DNA of 62,921 nucleotides from the NCBI GenBank assembly GCA_023393375.1, contig JAEWLI010000015.1, positions 1 through 62,921 of the forward strand, read 5' to 3'. Shown here piece after piece: positions 35,270 through 44,741 of this stretch. The stretch is from Bacteroidota bacterium. Its GTDB lineage: Bacteria > Bacteroidota > Bacteroidia > Cytophagales > Cyclobacteriaceae. The notes under the pieces are model-generated. The model was not told the origin of the DNA and did not search any database. It was given only the letters and a program-made list of their open reading frames with translations. The position numbers were made by a program, and so were the translations under genes. The stretch's first letter is position 1; every line of letters starts with the position of its first letter.

Positions 35270-36490
35270 TCAATATCGTTGTCTTTCCAGGGGCATGGTC
35301 ATACACCTGGGGCCTCCTAACCCTCTGGAGAGTTCAGATGAACGAATCTCCAAAACCTCTACCCCCGCTTCTTTTAAAGCTCTGTTAGTATGTTTGTTTC
35401 TATTATATGAAACCACCCTTCGGGGGCTAATGGCGAATACATTTGCACCGTCATAATATTGCTCTCTCGGCCCATATTCAGGATGCCCCCCTCCTGTCTC
35501 AATTACTTCAAGATAAGGTATTTCTCCTTTCAAAACATTTAAAAATGAATCAGACACCTCTTCTCTACCTACCAAAGGATTCCCCGAATCATCCATTCCC
35601 TCCTTGTGGTAAATGATTGTGGTCAACTCCTTTTCCATGGCACCAGGATATGCCACTATCAAATTTTCATCAATTATGGTAAATACAGTATCGAGGTGCA
35701 TGCAATTTCTTAGTTTTGGCAAGTGAACCTGGTAAACCCTTTCCACTTCCGGGTCTTTCAATACCTCATTGGCTACTGCCCTAATCGCTTCAATATCAGT
35801 TCGTTCGGTATAACCGATTGCCAATGAATTTTTAGACAAGACAATCACATCCCCACCTTCGATAGCGGGCGTGTTAATGCCATCATCTTGCAAAGGATAA
35901 ATCTTCCTGTAAGTATCTTTAAAGAGTGGATGATTTTCAAGAATGATCTTCAATGCGTAAGGTTCCCCTTTTCTTCCCGCGAATTTCATTCTGCTGGAAA
36001 TCACACCATTATGAACTACAGCGGCAGGGTCTCTCATAAATAAAAAATTGGGATTGGGAAGCATCAGGTAGTCCCGTTCCGAAAGGGCATTGAAATAACC
36101 AGAAGGAAATTTGCACTTCACCTCATATACCCTTAATCCTTCTATCAATGCACCACCACATTCTGCAGGTGACAATCGGCAAGCAATATCTTCAGCTTTG
36201 TGTTGCAAATTAGTGAATGTCAAGGCTGTTTTTACAGATTCAAAAAGTAATTGTTTATCAAAAAGCACATCAGTGAGGAGTTCATGCAGCCGGTAAATTT
36301 TTGCTCCTGTTGCTTCCTTGATTAATAATCTGAACTCATCATGCTCTGCCTGCATTTCATCTAAATAAGGGACATCTTCAAACAGATAATCCTTATGATT
36401 GTAAGGGGAAAGCCGGTCTATTTCGATCCCTGGCCGGTGCATCATTACTGCCTTTAAAGTATTGTATTCAGAGTTTAATCTCAGGTCCAT
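35270..36490 (-). CDS. arcA: Arginine deiminase
   Basis: The 406-residue product has the amidinotransferase-fold landmarks NPNFLFMRDPAAV, EGGDVIVLS, MHLDTVFT and the nucleophile Cys396 in GGPRCMTMPLER. It converts arginine to citrulline and ammonia in the cytoplasm. No ornithine carbamoyltransferase or carbamate kinase is nearby, so citrulline disposal is not explained here. It runs with the HIT and methionine-sulfoxide-reductase genes on the minus strand. Confidence 0.92.
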   Translation of the reverse strand: MDLRLNSEYNTLKAVMMHRPGIEIDRLSPYNHKDYLFEDVPYLDEMQAEHDEFRLLIKEATGAKIYRLHELLTDVLFDKQLLFESVKTALTFTNLQHKAEDIACRLSPAECGGALIEGLRVYEVKCKFPSGYFNALSERDYLMLPNPNFLFMRDPAAVVHNGVISSRMKFAGRKGEPYALKIILENHPLFKDTYRKIYPLQDDGINTPAIEGGDVIVLSKNSLAIGYTERTDIEAIRAVANEVLKDPEVERVYQVHLPKLRNCMHLDTVFTIIDENLIVAYPGAMEKELTTIIYHKEGMDDSGNPLVGREEVSDSFLNVLKGEIPYLEVIETGGGHPEYGPREQYYDGANVFAISPRRVVSYNRNKHTNRALKEAGVEVLEIRSSELSRGLGGPRCMTMPLERQRY

Positions 36491-36507
36491 ATAGTTACTT
36501 TTACCTA

Positions 36508-36990
36508 TTAAAAATGCTTTACCAATTCCTGCAAAATTATAATCAAGAATTTCTTATCTGTTTCATCAAACGCATTGAGCTGATCGCTATCGACATCCAA
36601 AACCAATACCACAACATCATTTATGAGCAATGGAACTACTATTTCCGACTTTGACAATGAACTACAGGCAATATGCCCCGGGAATTGATCTACATCCGGC
36701 ACAATGATGGTCTCTTTTCTCTGAAATGCCGTTCCACATACCCCTTTTCCATACGGAATCCTTGTACAAGCTATCGGCCCTTGAAATGGCCCTAATACCA
36801 ATTGATTATTTTTATTTAAATAAAAACCCACCCAAAAAAACTGAAATGTTTGTTTCAAAGCCGCAGACATGTTGGATAAATTGGCAATCAGGTCATCTTC
36901 TCCATCCAACAAAGCTTTTATCTGCGGTATCAAAGACTGATACTTTTCTGCTTTATCCCTTGTTTTCGAAACTATTAATTCTTCTGCCAT
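36508..36990 (-). CDS. msrC: Free methionine-(R)-sulfoxide reductase (GAF domain)
   Basis: From Met at 36990 the product has 160 residues: a GAF domain with three cysteines, C75, C85 and C109 (GPIACTRIPYGKGVCGTAF and GHIACSS), at the same spacing as the catalytic set in E. coli fRMsr. It repairs free methionine R-sulfoxide using thioredoxin. The frame opens 13 codons earlier (37029) but that would overlap ribD by 35 bases; the later Met lies 4 bases from the ribD stop. Confidence 0.9.
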   Translation of the reverse strand: MAEELIVSKTRDKAEKYQSLIPQIKALLDGEDDLIANLSNMSAALKQTFQFFWVGFYLNKNNQLVLGPFQGPIACTRIPYGKGVCGTAFQRKETIIVPDVDQFPGHIACSSLSKSEIVVPLLINDVVVLVLDVDSDQLNAFDETDKKFLIIILQELVKHF

Positions 36991-36994
36991 GCTT

Positions 36995-38020
36995 TTAGTT
37001 GTTTCTTTGGTATATATAAAGTTTATCACCGGTAATAGTAGTTTCTAATCTTTCAATACCCTTGATAAACGGGGCTACAATGCCCTTCCCAAAAATAGTT
37101 TGAGATACAAACACCCTTGCCTCATCCCACATTCCGCCTTCTATTAATTCTTTCAAAATAGTAGCACCTCCTTCTACTATAACCGATTGAATTTTTCTTT
37201 GGTGTAGGTCGGAAAAAATATTTTCCCAAAAATGGTTGGGAGAAAGTTTAACATATTCCAAGTTCTTATCCTTACTATCAGTCATAAGGTTATATACGAT
37301 GGTCATTTGGTCACGATCAAATACATGCAAGTTTTCAGCGAGTTTCAAATGCCTATCCATAACGATTCTCACTGGGTTTTTGCCTGACCAATCCCTCACA
37401 TTCAGCATCGGATTATCATATTTTGCTGTATTTGTCCCTATCATGATGGCATCTTCTTCGCTTCTCCATTTATGTACCAACTTTCTGGATAACGGGCTAC
37501 TAATCCATTTAGAATCATAGTTTTCCCTGGCAATAAAACCGTCTGCTGTCTGAGCCCATTTTAAAATAATATACGGTCTCTTATTTTTAAAAAAAGTAAA
37601 AAAACGTTTGTTTACCTCTTCTCCTTCATTCAATAAAAAGTCTTCCTGCACTTGTATACCGGCATTTCTTAGTTTTTGAATGCCACTGCCTGCAACCAAA
37701 GGGTTGATATCTTTATTACTGATTACCACTTTTTTCACGCGGTGATTTACCAAAAGATCTGCACATGGCGGTGTTTTACCAAAATGAGCACATGGCTCCA
37801 GAGAAACAAACACGGTACTTTCAGGCAACAAAGCTTTATTTTTTACCTGTCCAATAGCCATTACTTCTGCATGCGGGCCACCATACTTCTGATGCCATCC
37901 TTCCCCGATGATTTGATTTCCGTGAACAATTACGCAACCTACCATGGGATTGGGACTCACACTCCCTAATCCAAGTTTAGCCAGTTCCATTGCACGAAGC
38001 ATATATAATTTATCCTCCAT
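36995..38020 (-). CDS. ribD: Bifunctional diaminohydroxyphosphoribosylaminopyrimidine deaminase/reductase
   Basis: The 341-residue product joins an N-terminal cytidine-deaminase-fold domain with zinc ligands H50 (GGPHAEVMAI), C77 and C86 (LEPCAHFGKTPPCADLL), and a C-terminal RibD reductase domain (RPYIILKWAQTADGFIA, then IVEGGATILKELIEGG). It catalyses the second and third steps of riboflavin synthesis. It is divergent from prmC across 60 bases. Confidence 0.95.
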   Translation of the reverse strand: MEDKLYMLRAMELAKLGLGSVSPNPMVGCVIVHGNQIIGEGWHQKYGGPHAEVMAIGQVKNKALLPESTVFVSLEPCAHFGKTPPCADLLVNHRVKKVVISNKDINPLVAGSGIQKLRNAGIQVQEDFLLNEGEEVNKRFFTFFKNKRPYIILKWAQTADGFIARENYDSKWISSPLSRKLVHKWRSEEDAIMIGTNTAKYDNPMLNVRDWSGKNPVRIVMDRHLKLAENLHVFDRDQMTIVYNLMTDSKDKNLEYVKLSPNHFWENIFSDLHQRKIQSVIVEGGATILKELIEGGMWDEARVFVSQTIFGKGIVAPFIKGIERLETTITGDKLYIYQRNN

Positions 38021-38050
38021 AATGTACCGTTAATACTTAACTGAAATCAT

Positions 38051-38058
38051 TATTTTTG
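38051..38058 (+). promoter_or_regulatory. Possible prmC -7 promoter box
   Basis: TATTTTTG matches the TAnnTTTG -7 consensus exactly and lies 22 bases before the prmC ATG. I see no good TTG at the -33 position, so the box alone is the evidence. Confidence 0.4.
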
Positions 38059-38080
38059 CCACTGCCTCAAGACAAAATTG

Positions 38081-38944
38081 ATGAAAAATTTAGTTGAAAT
38101 AAAGACCAGTAAACTTTTTAATGATATTTATAACCAAATTACCCATCTTTATGATGCAAGGGAAGCCAAAAGTATTGTCCATTACCTTTTGAGTGAAGGC
38201 TATCAAATAGAAAAACGGCACATTATTGCTAATAGCATAATTAACCTCACTTCTGAAGAATCTCACCGATTGAATAACGATGTAGAAAAATTAATACAGC
38301 AAGTACCTGTACAATATATCACCGGGAAAGCCTGGTTTTACGGTTTATCGATTAGCGTTAATCCAGCTGTTCTCATTCCACGTCCCGAAACAGAAGAGTT
38401 GGTTGATCTGATTTGTAAAGAGAATCAAAATCAATCTTTGAAAATACTCGATATCGGGACAGGGAGCGGTTGTATTGCATTGGCATTAAAAAAAGAGCTT
38501 ATGAAAGCTGAAGTATTAGCTTTGGACAAATCCATTGAAGCCCTGCAAGTAGCTCAAGAAAATGCCAGTTCAAATCAATTAACGATTCATTTTTTCCAAT
38601 CAGACTTGTTTGTCAATACCATTCCAATCAACGATCTGGATATTATCGTCAGCAATCCACCATATGTTTGTGAAAGTGAAAAGAAAGACATGGCGATGAA
38701 TGTATTGCACCATGAACCGGAGCAGGCATTGTTCGTGCCCGATGATGATCCATTAATTTTTTATAGAAAAATTCTGGAAGTGGGACAGGATATGTTAAAA
38801 TCTGGAGGAAAAGTATATTTTGAGATTAATGAAGCATTTGGAGAAGCGGTATTGGCACTATTCCAAAAGTTTAATTATACCCAAGGAGCTATAAAAAAGG
38901 ATATGCAAGGTAAAGATCGCATGGCTTTTGCAATAAGGGGATAA
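38081..38944 (+). CDS. prmC: Peptide chain release factor N5-glutamine methyltransferase
   Basis: The 287-residue product has the N-terminal helical domain of HemK/PrmC, the SAM-binding loop LDIGTGSGCIALAL (GTGSG at 126-130) and the catalytic NPPY (192-195). It methylates the Gln of the GGQ motif in release factors. The frame includes a TTG one codon earlier; the ATG at 38081 is used. Confidence 0.95.
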   Translation: MKNLVEIKTSKLFNDIYNQITHLYDAREAKSIVHYLLSEGYQIEKRHIIANSIINLTSEESHRLNNDVEKLIQQVPVQYITGKAWFYGLSISVNPAVLIPRPETEELVDLICKENQNQSLKILDIGTGSGCIALALKKELMKAEVLALDKSIEALQVAQENASSNQLTIHFFQSDLFVNTIPINDLDIIVSNPPYVCESEKKDMAMNVLHHEPEQALFVPDDDPLIFYRKILEVGQDMLKSGGKVYFEINEAFGEAVLALFQKFNYTQGAIKKDMQGKDRMAFAIRG

Positions 38945-38973
38945 ATAAATGGTCAGGATTTTTTGTCGTTTTG

Positions 38974-39678
38974 TTATTCTTTAAAATAAGTATTACCGGA
39001 TATAACTATACTTTTAAACAAAGCATTTTTTATTAACTCAATATCCGGTGTCTCCACAAATTTTTGATTAACTTCTATTTCTATTCCAAGGTAATTTACC
39101 CCAAATTTTTTTCTAAGAAATGTAGTAAAACCATCATCGACACCTTGATAGGGCATGTTGGCTGATATTATAAATGAGGGAAGGCTCTTGGTCAATTCGT
39201 TTATGAGAACACCACAAAAAGCTGCTTCATGTTTACGATCAGGATCAAATAAAACGCCTATATCTGTAAGTCGTTTTTCCCCATTCCATTCAGGGGTGAA
39301 AGAATGAATAGAGAGATGACAAACAAATTCAGATGCATGAAATACTTCCTGAACTTTTTTTATCACGCTATCCCGATAATGATTGTAAATACCAAGCAGA
39401 TCAGTTTTTGCTTCATCATCCAGGTGTTGTGTAAATGCAGAAAACAATTGTTGGTGATCAAGCGACCTGTTACACTCTATCAACAATCGTGAGATGGTGG
39501 TATAAAAGAGTGGTGCGTTTAATTTTTCCGAAATCCATTTTGCAAGTTCCAAGGCACCTGGATCCCATCCTCTGTGGCTCATAAGCACCGGTTCCTGCCC
39601 CTGAAACAGATCTTTATATCTGAGTGGAACTTCATATCCACCGTGTTCGCAGGTGATAATAAAACCGCAATTTTTCAA
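38974..39678 (-). CDS. N-formylglutamate amidohydrolase-like protein
   Basis: The 234-residue product carries ITCEHGGYEVP at the start, HRGWDPGALELA and LIECNRSLDH, the metal and substrate motifs of the FGase fold (HutG-like). Classic HutG acts in histidine breakdown; no hut gene is here. Instead its ATG overlaps the stop of a GCS2-type amidoligase by 4 bases, and a papain-fold protein leads the set. It probably hydrolyses an amide made by the ligase. Confidence 0.85.
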   Translation of the reverse strand: MKNCGFIITCEHGGYEVPLRYKDLFQGQEPVLMSHRGWDPGALELAKWISEKLNAPLFYTTISRLLIECNRSLDHQQLFSAFTQHLDDEAKTDLLGIYNHYRDSVIKKVQEVFHASEFVCHLSIHSFTPEWNGEKRLTDIGVLFDPDRKHEAAFCGVLINELTKSLPSFIISANMPYQGVDDGFTTFLRKKFGVNYLGIEIEVNQKFVETPDIELIKNALFKSIVISGNTYFKE

Positions 39679-40913
39679 GGCACAAACATGTTATTATTCG
39701 CCAGACAAGATGCCATTTCACCATATACTTCTTTCAGCCGTGAAGAATGAAAATTTCCATCCATGGCTTTCAACAACCTTGTAGCCAATGATCCTTTATT
39801 TAAAATCACTTTTAATTGTTGTTCCCAAATATTTAGATCAACCATTCCATGTTTCACCACTATTTCAGAAATATGTTGCCAAAGGTCCTTCACGCTGATA
39901 GGATGATTGACACCAAAAATCTGCAAATATTCTTTTTGGTCTATAATAGTTTCTTCCCCCGATTTTGCAATTTTATTTAGTAATTCATGCAACTTTTCGG
40001 CATCCCAGAATATTTGTTTGTTATAAGGCAGAAGCACCTCTTTGGATAAAAGTTGTAAAGCACCGATGATCAGAGATAATATGGCAAGATCTGCCGCAGG
40101 GCATTCCTGAATATCTATAATCCGAATTTCAATCGCTCCCCTGTCAAATCTGGCTATCGCTCCACGTGAATTAAGCCAAATCGGCTCCAAAATGCCATTA
40201 GGATCATGGGGTGCTATATCCCGGGCAATAACATCAAAAACTTTTTCCTGATAATCATTTTGTGAAAATACGGCTTCAGGAATTACTTTCCCAGTGATAG
40301 ACGGTATCATTACCTGGTTTTTCTGATAATACTTTAACCTGGTATCGTGCCAACCAGTAGAAGTGCCATCCAGAACTGGTGAACTGGCTGACAGTGCAGG
40401 GATGATTGGCATGATGAGCCTGATGGCGGCATGCAACCTCCCAAATTCTTCATCATTCGCAAATGGGAGATTAATGTGTGTCGATTGCAGATTTGACCAT
40501 CCGTGTCCACTGCAATTGAATATTTTGTTGTAGGTGTCGTATATCTCACTGTTTTCGTGTTGCCACAAAACCGTTTCCTTAAGGGGATTCATCCAAGGGT
40601 GCGCGGCTCCAGGAAGAACTACTGCATGGTATTTGGCTAATTTCTCATTGATCAACCTGATATTATCATTGAAACCTTGAAGCAGGACAGAAAAATCAGC
40701 AATCGGTTCGGAAGTCTTTATCTCAACAACATGTCTGGCCAGCTCATTAGACCAGCTTACCAATGGCAGGTCTACTTCATTTCCACTATAGCCAAGTACA
40801 TCTTCGAATAGTTTATCAGCCACCGGCTTTACATCCAAGGTGGTCTTGTCCACAATCATATACTCCAGTTCCACCCCAAAAGCCTCAAAAAGGCTTAATT
40901 TAAATGTCTTCAT
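39675..40913 (-). CDS. GCS2-family amidoligase (glutamate-cysteine ligase-like)
   Basis: The 412-residue product opens with FGVELEYMIVDKTT, the metal/ATP-binding motif of the GCS2 (YbdK-like) family, and has STHINLPFANDEEFGRLHAA and RFDRGAIEIRIIDIQECP downstream. GCS2 enzymes join a carboxylate to an amino group using ATP, mostly forming gamma-glutamyl links; the acceptor is not known here. It overlaps the amidohydrolase gene by 4 bases and starts 27 bases after the C39-like gene. The set recalls neighbourhoods described for amidoligases that make or modify small peptides. Confidence 0.85.
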   Translation of the reverse strand: MKTFKLSLFEAFGVELEYMIVDKTTLDVKPVADKLFEDVLGYSGNEVDLPLVSWSNELARHVVEIKTSEPIADFSVLLQGFNDNIRLINEKLAKYHAVVLPGAAHPWMNPLKETVLWQHENSEIYDTYNKIFNCSGHGWSNLQSTHINLPFANDEEFGRLHAAIRLIMPIIPALSASSPVLDGTSTGWHDTRLKYYQKNQVMIPSITGKVIPEAVFSQNDYQEKVFDVIARDIAPHDPNGILEPIWLNSRGAIARFDRGAIEIRIIDIQECPAADLAILSLIIGALQLLSKEVLLPYNKQIFWDAEKLHELLNKIAKSGEETIIDQKEYLQIFGVNHPISVKDLWQHISEIVVKHGMVDLNIWEQQLKVILNKGSLATRLLKAMDGNFHSSRLKEVYGEMASCLANNNMFVP

Positions 40914-40940
40914 TCCCTAATTCAGCATGGTTTAAGTTGA

Positions 40941-41684
40941 TTAACCGATTGGTTTTTGTTCCTTTGGAAAAATTACCAGCAGATTGGCGTCATTGGTCAC
41001 AATCCCCAAGAGAATGGAACTGATCAACCGGCCAAATCCTACTTTATAATACTGGGTTTTTGCCATTGGGTTTGGATTCAAAGGATCTGCTACATAAAAT
41101 TTTCGATCTTCTTTGTTGTATCCATTGATGACTACAAAATGTCCTGCTGGTTCTCCACGTATACTATCAAATTGGTTGTTGGAAGGGATTTCCCGTGTAG
41201 AATCATATAGATAAGTAGAACTCAGGCCTGTAAGAATAGGAATAGATCGGCGTAAATATTTTCTGATCAGTGAAGAGCTCATCTCCTGATAACGAATTTC
41301 ACCACCATTTTCAAGGAATCTGATATAAGCATCTGAAGCTAATGAAACACCGCTATCTTTTTTAAAGTCCATTTGCTTCTTCAAAGCGTCCGTCAGTTGC
41401 ACATCTGTATTGAACCATGAAGGATCAAATATTTGCAAATTGTAGGTATATATTATAGCGTGATAGCCCCGCTGCAGGGCATGCAGACCCAAAAAAACGG
41501 CGAGAGTACCTCCAAATTCCAACTGTTTCACATCTTTGATAACAGCCCCCAAGTCCAAATCCTCTCCATAGAAATTATATAACGCATGTAAGCATGTGGG
41601 ACCACAAGACAAGTCGTCAGGCTGAGCTCTGATATCAAATTTGAGTACCTTTTTAATCTCGTTATTGGTTTCAATTAAATTCAT
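40941..41684 (-). CDS. C39-like papain-fold protein (peptidase or transferase)
   Basis: The 247-residue product has the cysteine-peptidase pattern DLSCGPTCLHALYNFYG with Cys27, His182 in GHFVVINGYN and Asp200 in YVADPL. There is no signal peptide or membrane segment, unlike bacteriocin exporters with C39 domains. It may cleave peptides or transfer acyl groups from a carrier (BtrH-like). It is the first gene of the three-gene set on the minus strand, with a possible -7 box (CAAAGATA on the plus strand, 41760-41767) about 76 bases upstream. Confidence 0.8.
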   Translation of the reverse strand: MNLIETNNEIKKVLKFDIRAQPDDLSCGPTCLHALYNFYGEDLDLGAVIKDVKQLEFGGTLAVFLGLHALQRGYHAIIYTYNLQIFDPSWFNTDVQLTDALKKQMDFKKDSGVSLASDAYIRFLENGGEIRYQEMSSSLIRKYLRRSIPILTGLSSTYLYDSTREIPSNNQFDSIRGEPAGHFVVINGYNKEDRKFYVADPLNPNPMAKTQYYKVGFGRLISSILLGIVTNDANLLVIFPKEQKPIG

Positions 41685-42040
41685 CCTACATTCTGACCAA
41701 GTATAACTATGTTCTCTTAGATAATCTGGTATTTATTTGCCGGATAAATTCCTTATATACAAAGATAACCACTTAAAACATATGCTCCTAATAACAAAAC
41801 AGGCATATGGTATTTAATAACTCCGGATTCGATTAAATAAGCTTCATCTAAAATGATTTAAATATACCTATTATACTATAATGATTACAGCATCAGTTAT
41901 TTCACCATGAAAGAATTTTTTAAAAAAGAAATATTTTTAGCACAAAATTATGAATATTTAAAATTTTTTTATAATTTTTGCACTTGACACTTGGCCATAC
42001 GACCTTGGAATGACATTTTACCAAAATGTAATAAAACCCA
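41685..42040. other. Divergent control region of the C39 set and a secreted-protein gene
   Basis: The 356 bases hold no gene. CAAAGATA (41760-41767) reads TATCTTTG on the minus strand, an exact -7 box 76 bases from the C39-like gene; no -33 box matches. On the plus strand ATAATTTTTGC near 41969 is a -7-like word before the secreted-protein gene. AT-rich, with nothing else I can assign. Confidence 0.4.
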
Positions 42041-42838
42041 ATGATTGTTAAACTTTTTTTATTAATCTTAAGTACTGTTTTATTGCCCCATCTTCTACCG
42101 GGACAAATAACTGCCAATGCTGAGGTGGTATTATCAGGCACTTACCAGGGAAAGAACTTATATATTCAAAACCCATTAAAGATAGACAAATCCTCTTTTT
42201 GCACCATCGGGGTGTTTGTAAATGATGAACCGATAATAAAAAATCCACAAACATCAGCATTTGAAATAAAATTAACCCCTTATTCTGTAGGTCAATCTGT
42301 TGAAGTTAAAATTGTACATCATAATGGGTGTAAACCCAAATTTATCAATCCGCAGGTAATTAGAGAGACCCATCAATTTAAATTTATCTCTGTCGTAGCC
42401 GACGCCACATCCATAAGGTGGCATACACAGGGTGAACAAGTATCAGGATATTTTATAATAGAAAGAAATATCAACAATGAATGGTTACCCGTTCATGAGA
42501 TCGAAGGGTCAAAAAACAAAGAATACAATCAATATGAAATAATTCCAGATTACCATATGGGTAAAAATGATTTCAGAATAAGATATACCACTTCCTCTGG
42601 TGATTTATTCTTTTCAAAGCTTTTTTCATACACTTCCAATCAACCCAAAACATTGATAACCACCACTATGAATTCTGATAAAATCGTTTTAAGTCAGTAT
42701 ATGCCGTATGAAGTCCTTGATTCATCAGGAAATACTGTACATAAAGGTGAGGGAGTGGAAATCGCCTTAAACGACTTAGAAAAGGGTATTTACTACCTAA
42801 ATATAGGGGATAAAGTGGAAAAGTTTGCCATTAAATAA
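42041..42838 (+). CDS. Secreted protein with a T9SS-like C-terminal sorting domain, unknown function
   Basis: The 265-residue product starts with a signal peptide (LILSTVLLPHLLPGQ) and consists of beta-rich segments. The last 50 residues (YEVLDSSGNTVHKGEGVEIA...EKGIYYLNIGDKVEKFAIK) resemble a type A sorting domain of the type IX system: V-D-x-x-G, then L-x-x-G-x-Y-x-L-x-I and a basic end. The middle has Cys residues at 54 and 92. No catalytic motif is seen. It is a single gene with flanks of about 360 bases. Confidence 0.6.
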   Translation: MIVKLFLLILSTVLLPHLLPGQITANAEVVLSGTYQGKNLYIQNPLKIDKSSFCTIGVFVNDEPIIKNPQTSAFEIKLTPYSVGQSVEVKIVHHNGCKPKFINPQVIRETHQFKFISVVADATSIRWHTQGEQVSGYFIIERNINNEWLPVHEIEGSKNKEYNQYEIIPDYHMGKNDFRIRYTTSSGDLFFSKLFSYTSNQPKTLITTTMNSDKIVLSQYMPYEVLDSSGNTVHKGEGVEIALNDLEKGIYYLNIGDKVEKFAIK

Positions 42839-43201
42839 TTTTACCTTTTCTTTTATTTATCATATTGCACTTTTCACGCACTCCCTTTTATCCTCAAAGC
42901 AACTTCTTCGTTATCAATAAGTTAAATATTTTTTTCATTTCAGTTTTTTTTGTTTTATTTTAGCGATATAGTTAAAAGTCCAATTATGGGATTTTGTAAA
43001 ATAAATTAGTAATTGTATCGTACTATAAGCTGTTAATTGGATATGGCTACTTGGGCAAACAAAAGACTTACTTTCAAAGTAATACCAGAAATAACTTATT
43101 ATTACATATGTAAAGTTGCAGTCTATTACCTATTTGCCTGACAGTAAATATGTTACTAATTTTCAACCAGAATTTATGAAGTGTTGCATTAACCAGAGAC
43201 T
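42839..43201. other. Spacer before the serine hydrolase gene
   Basis: 363 AT-rich bases without a gene. It has T-rich runs (about 42920-42960) that could end the upstream transcript and must hold the promoter of the serine hydrolase. No clear -7/-33 pair is seen. Confidence 0.4.
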
Positions 43202-44554
43202 ATGTTAAAATCATTATTAATAAGAGGGGGCTTTTTGGCCGTTGGGGTGTTATTTTTTAATTTTTTATTTTCTATTAATGATATTAGTGCTAATAGCAGT
43301 AGCGATAATGGGACTGGTATTTCCACGAGTGTCCGAAGGATAACAAATGATTTTTCCAACTTACCACAGTTTGAGACTTTCGATCAAACCGTGAACGAGT
43401 TTCTGAAGAGATGGGAAATTGCCGGAGCATCCATTGCAGTAGTCAATGACGGAAAGTTATTATATGCCAAGGGGTTTGGAAAGGCTAATGAAGAATATGA
43501 TATAAATGTTCAGCCAGAACATCTATTCAGAGTTGCCAGTATTAGTAAGCTGGTAACAGCAGTGACTATTATGAAAATGGAAGAATCCGGACTTTTATCT
43601 ATTGATGACAAAGTATTTGGCAAAACAGGTATACTTTCCGATTCTGTCTACCTTTCCTATCGCGATCGAAATTTGGAGAAAATCACGATCAGGCATTTAT
43701 TGGAACATTCTGCCGGCTGGTCAACACGGGGAGGCGATCCTATGTTCATGCATGCGCAAATAGCAACTGTTATGGGCAGCCCCCTACCTGTTAGTGACAA
43801 TACCATCATTCAATATGTATTAAAACACCACAGGCTTTATTTTGAACCAGGCACCAGAAGTTATTATTCCAATGTGGGTTATGTTATATTGGGAAAAGTG
43901 ATTGAAAAAATATCAGGAATCCCCTATGAAGACTTTGTAAGGCAAAAGATTTTGTTTCCCATGGGCATTTATGCCATGAAAATCGGAAAGAATTTTTATC
44001 ATCAACGTGACATTAATGAATCAGCATACTACGACCGGGAAGGTGCCGAATTAAGAATGGCTTGTGATGGTTCAGGTGAGCTAGTACCCCGCCCCTATGG
44101 TGGTACAGACATTTCCACTCTTGGTGCTGCAGGTGGTTGGATTGCCTCATCAATTGATTTGATGAAACTAATGGTGTATATTGACGGATACAGTAATGTG
44201 ATTGATTTTCTGGATCCCCAATCAATCGAAACTTTAACATGTCCCCGTGAACCTTACCTTAGCCCTTTAGGATGGCGTGAGACTGATGGAAATGGAAACT
44301 GGTGGAGGACAGGTACTCTTGCAGGAACATCTACACTTTTGGTGAGGCAGAATGATGGGATTAGTTATGTAGTGCTGTTAAATACCAGCACTTGGAAAGG
44401 GGCTCGATTTACCAAAGAAATCAATAGAATGATGACCAAAGCACTGGGACAAGTTGATGTATGGCCAGATACTGATTTGTTTAAACTAAACCTTCCAGAT
44501 CATCAAAAACCAATTTCACCTAATTGGTGGGTATCAAATATCCTTAAATATTAA
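43202..44554 (+). CDS. Serine hydrolase, beta-lactamase class C family
   Basis: The 450-residue product has an N-terminal membrane or signal segment (FLAVGVLFFNFLFSI) and the class C fold, with SISK (S113 to K116) as the nucleophile motif and YSNVGY (Y222 to N224) as the general-base motif. It has a long C-terminal extension (about 95 residues after the core). Such proteins are peptidases or esterases acting on D-amino-acid peptides or other esters in the periplasm; antibiotic hydrolysis is not implied. It is a single gene. Confidence 0.88.
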   Translation: MLKSLLIRGGFLAVGVLFFNFLFSINDISANSSSDNGTGISTSVRRITNDFSNLPQFETFDQTVNEFLKRWEIAGASIAVVNDGKLLYAKGFGKANEEYDINVQPEHLFRVASISKLVTAVTIMKMEESGLLSIDDKVFGKTGILSDSVYLSYRDRNLEKITIRHLLEHSAGWSTRGGDPMFMHAQIATVMGSPLPVSDNTIIQYVLKHHRLYFEPGTRSYYSNVGYVILGKVIEKISGIPYEDFVRQKILFPMGIYAMKIGKNFYHQRDINESAYYDREGAELRMACDGSGELVPRPYGGTDISTLGAAGGWIASSIDLMKLMVYIDGYSNVIDFLDPQSIETLTCPREPYLSPLGWRETDGNGNWWRTGTLAGTSTLLVRQNDGISYVVLLNTSTWKGARFTKEINRMMTKALGQVDVWPDTDLFKLNLPDHQKPISPNWWVSNILKY

Positions 44555-44715
44555 TCTATTTACGATTTTAGCATCTTCATTTGCATTTTAATCTGTTAAG
44601 TAATAATAGACTTTATTGTCAATATTTTATTTGGCGTAAATTGCAAATATTATCAGATTTATGTTGATATTTTTCAACGATCAGCCATTTGCCTTTTAAA
44701 ATTATTAAAAGTCCT

Positions 44716-44723
44716 TATATTTG
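44716..44723 (+). promoter_or_regulatory. Possible -7 promoter box before the symporter
   Basis: TATATTTG matches the TAnnTTTG box exactly and lies 18 bases before the ATG at 44742. The nearest TTTG (44688-44691) is 24 bases upstream, a little further than usual. Confidence 0.45.
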
Positions 44724-44741
44724 CTGCTTAATTTGAAAATC

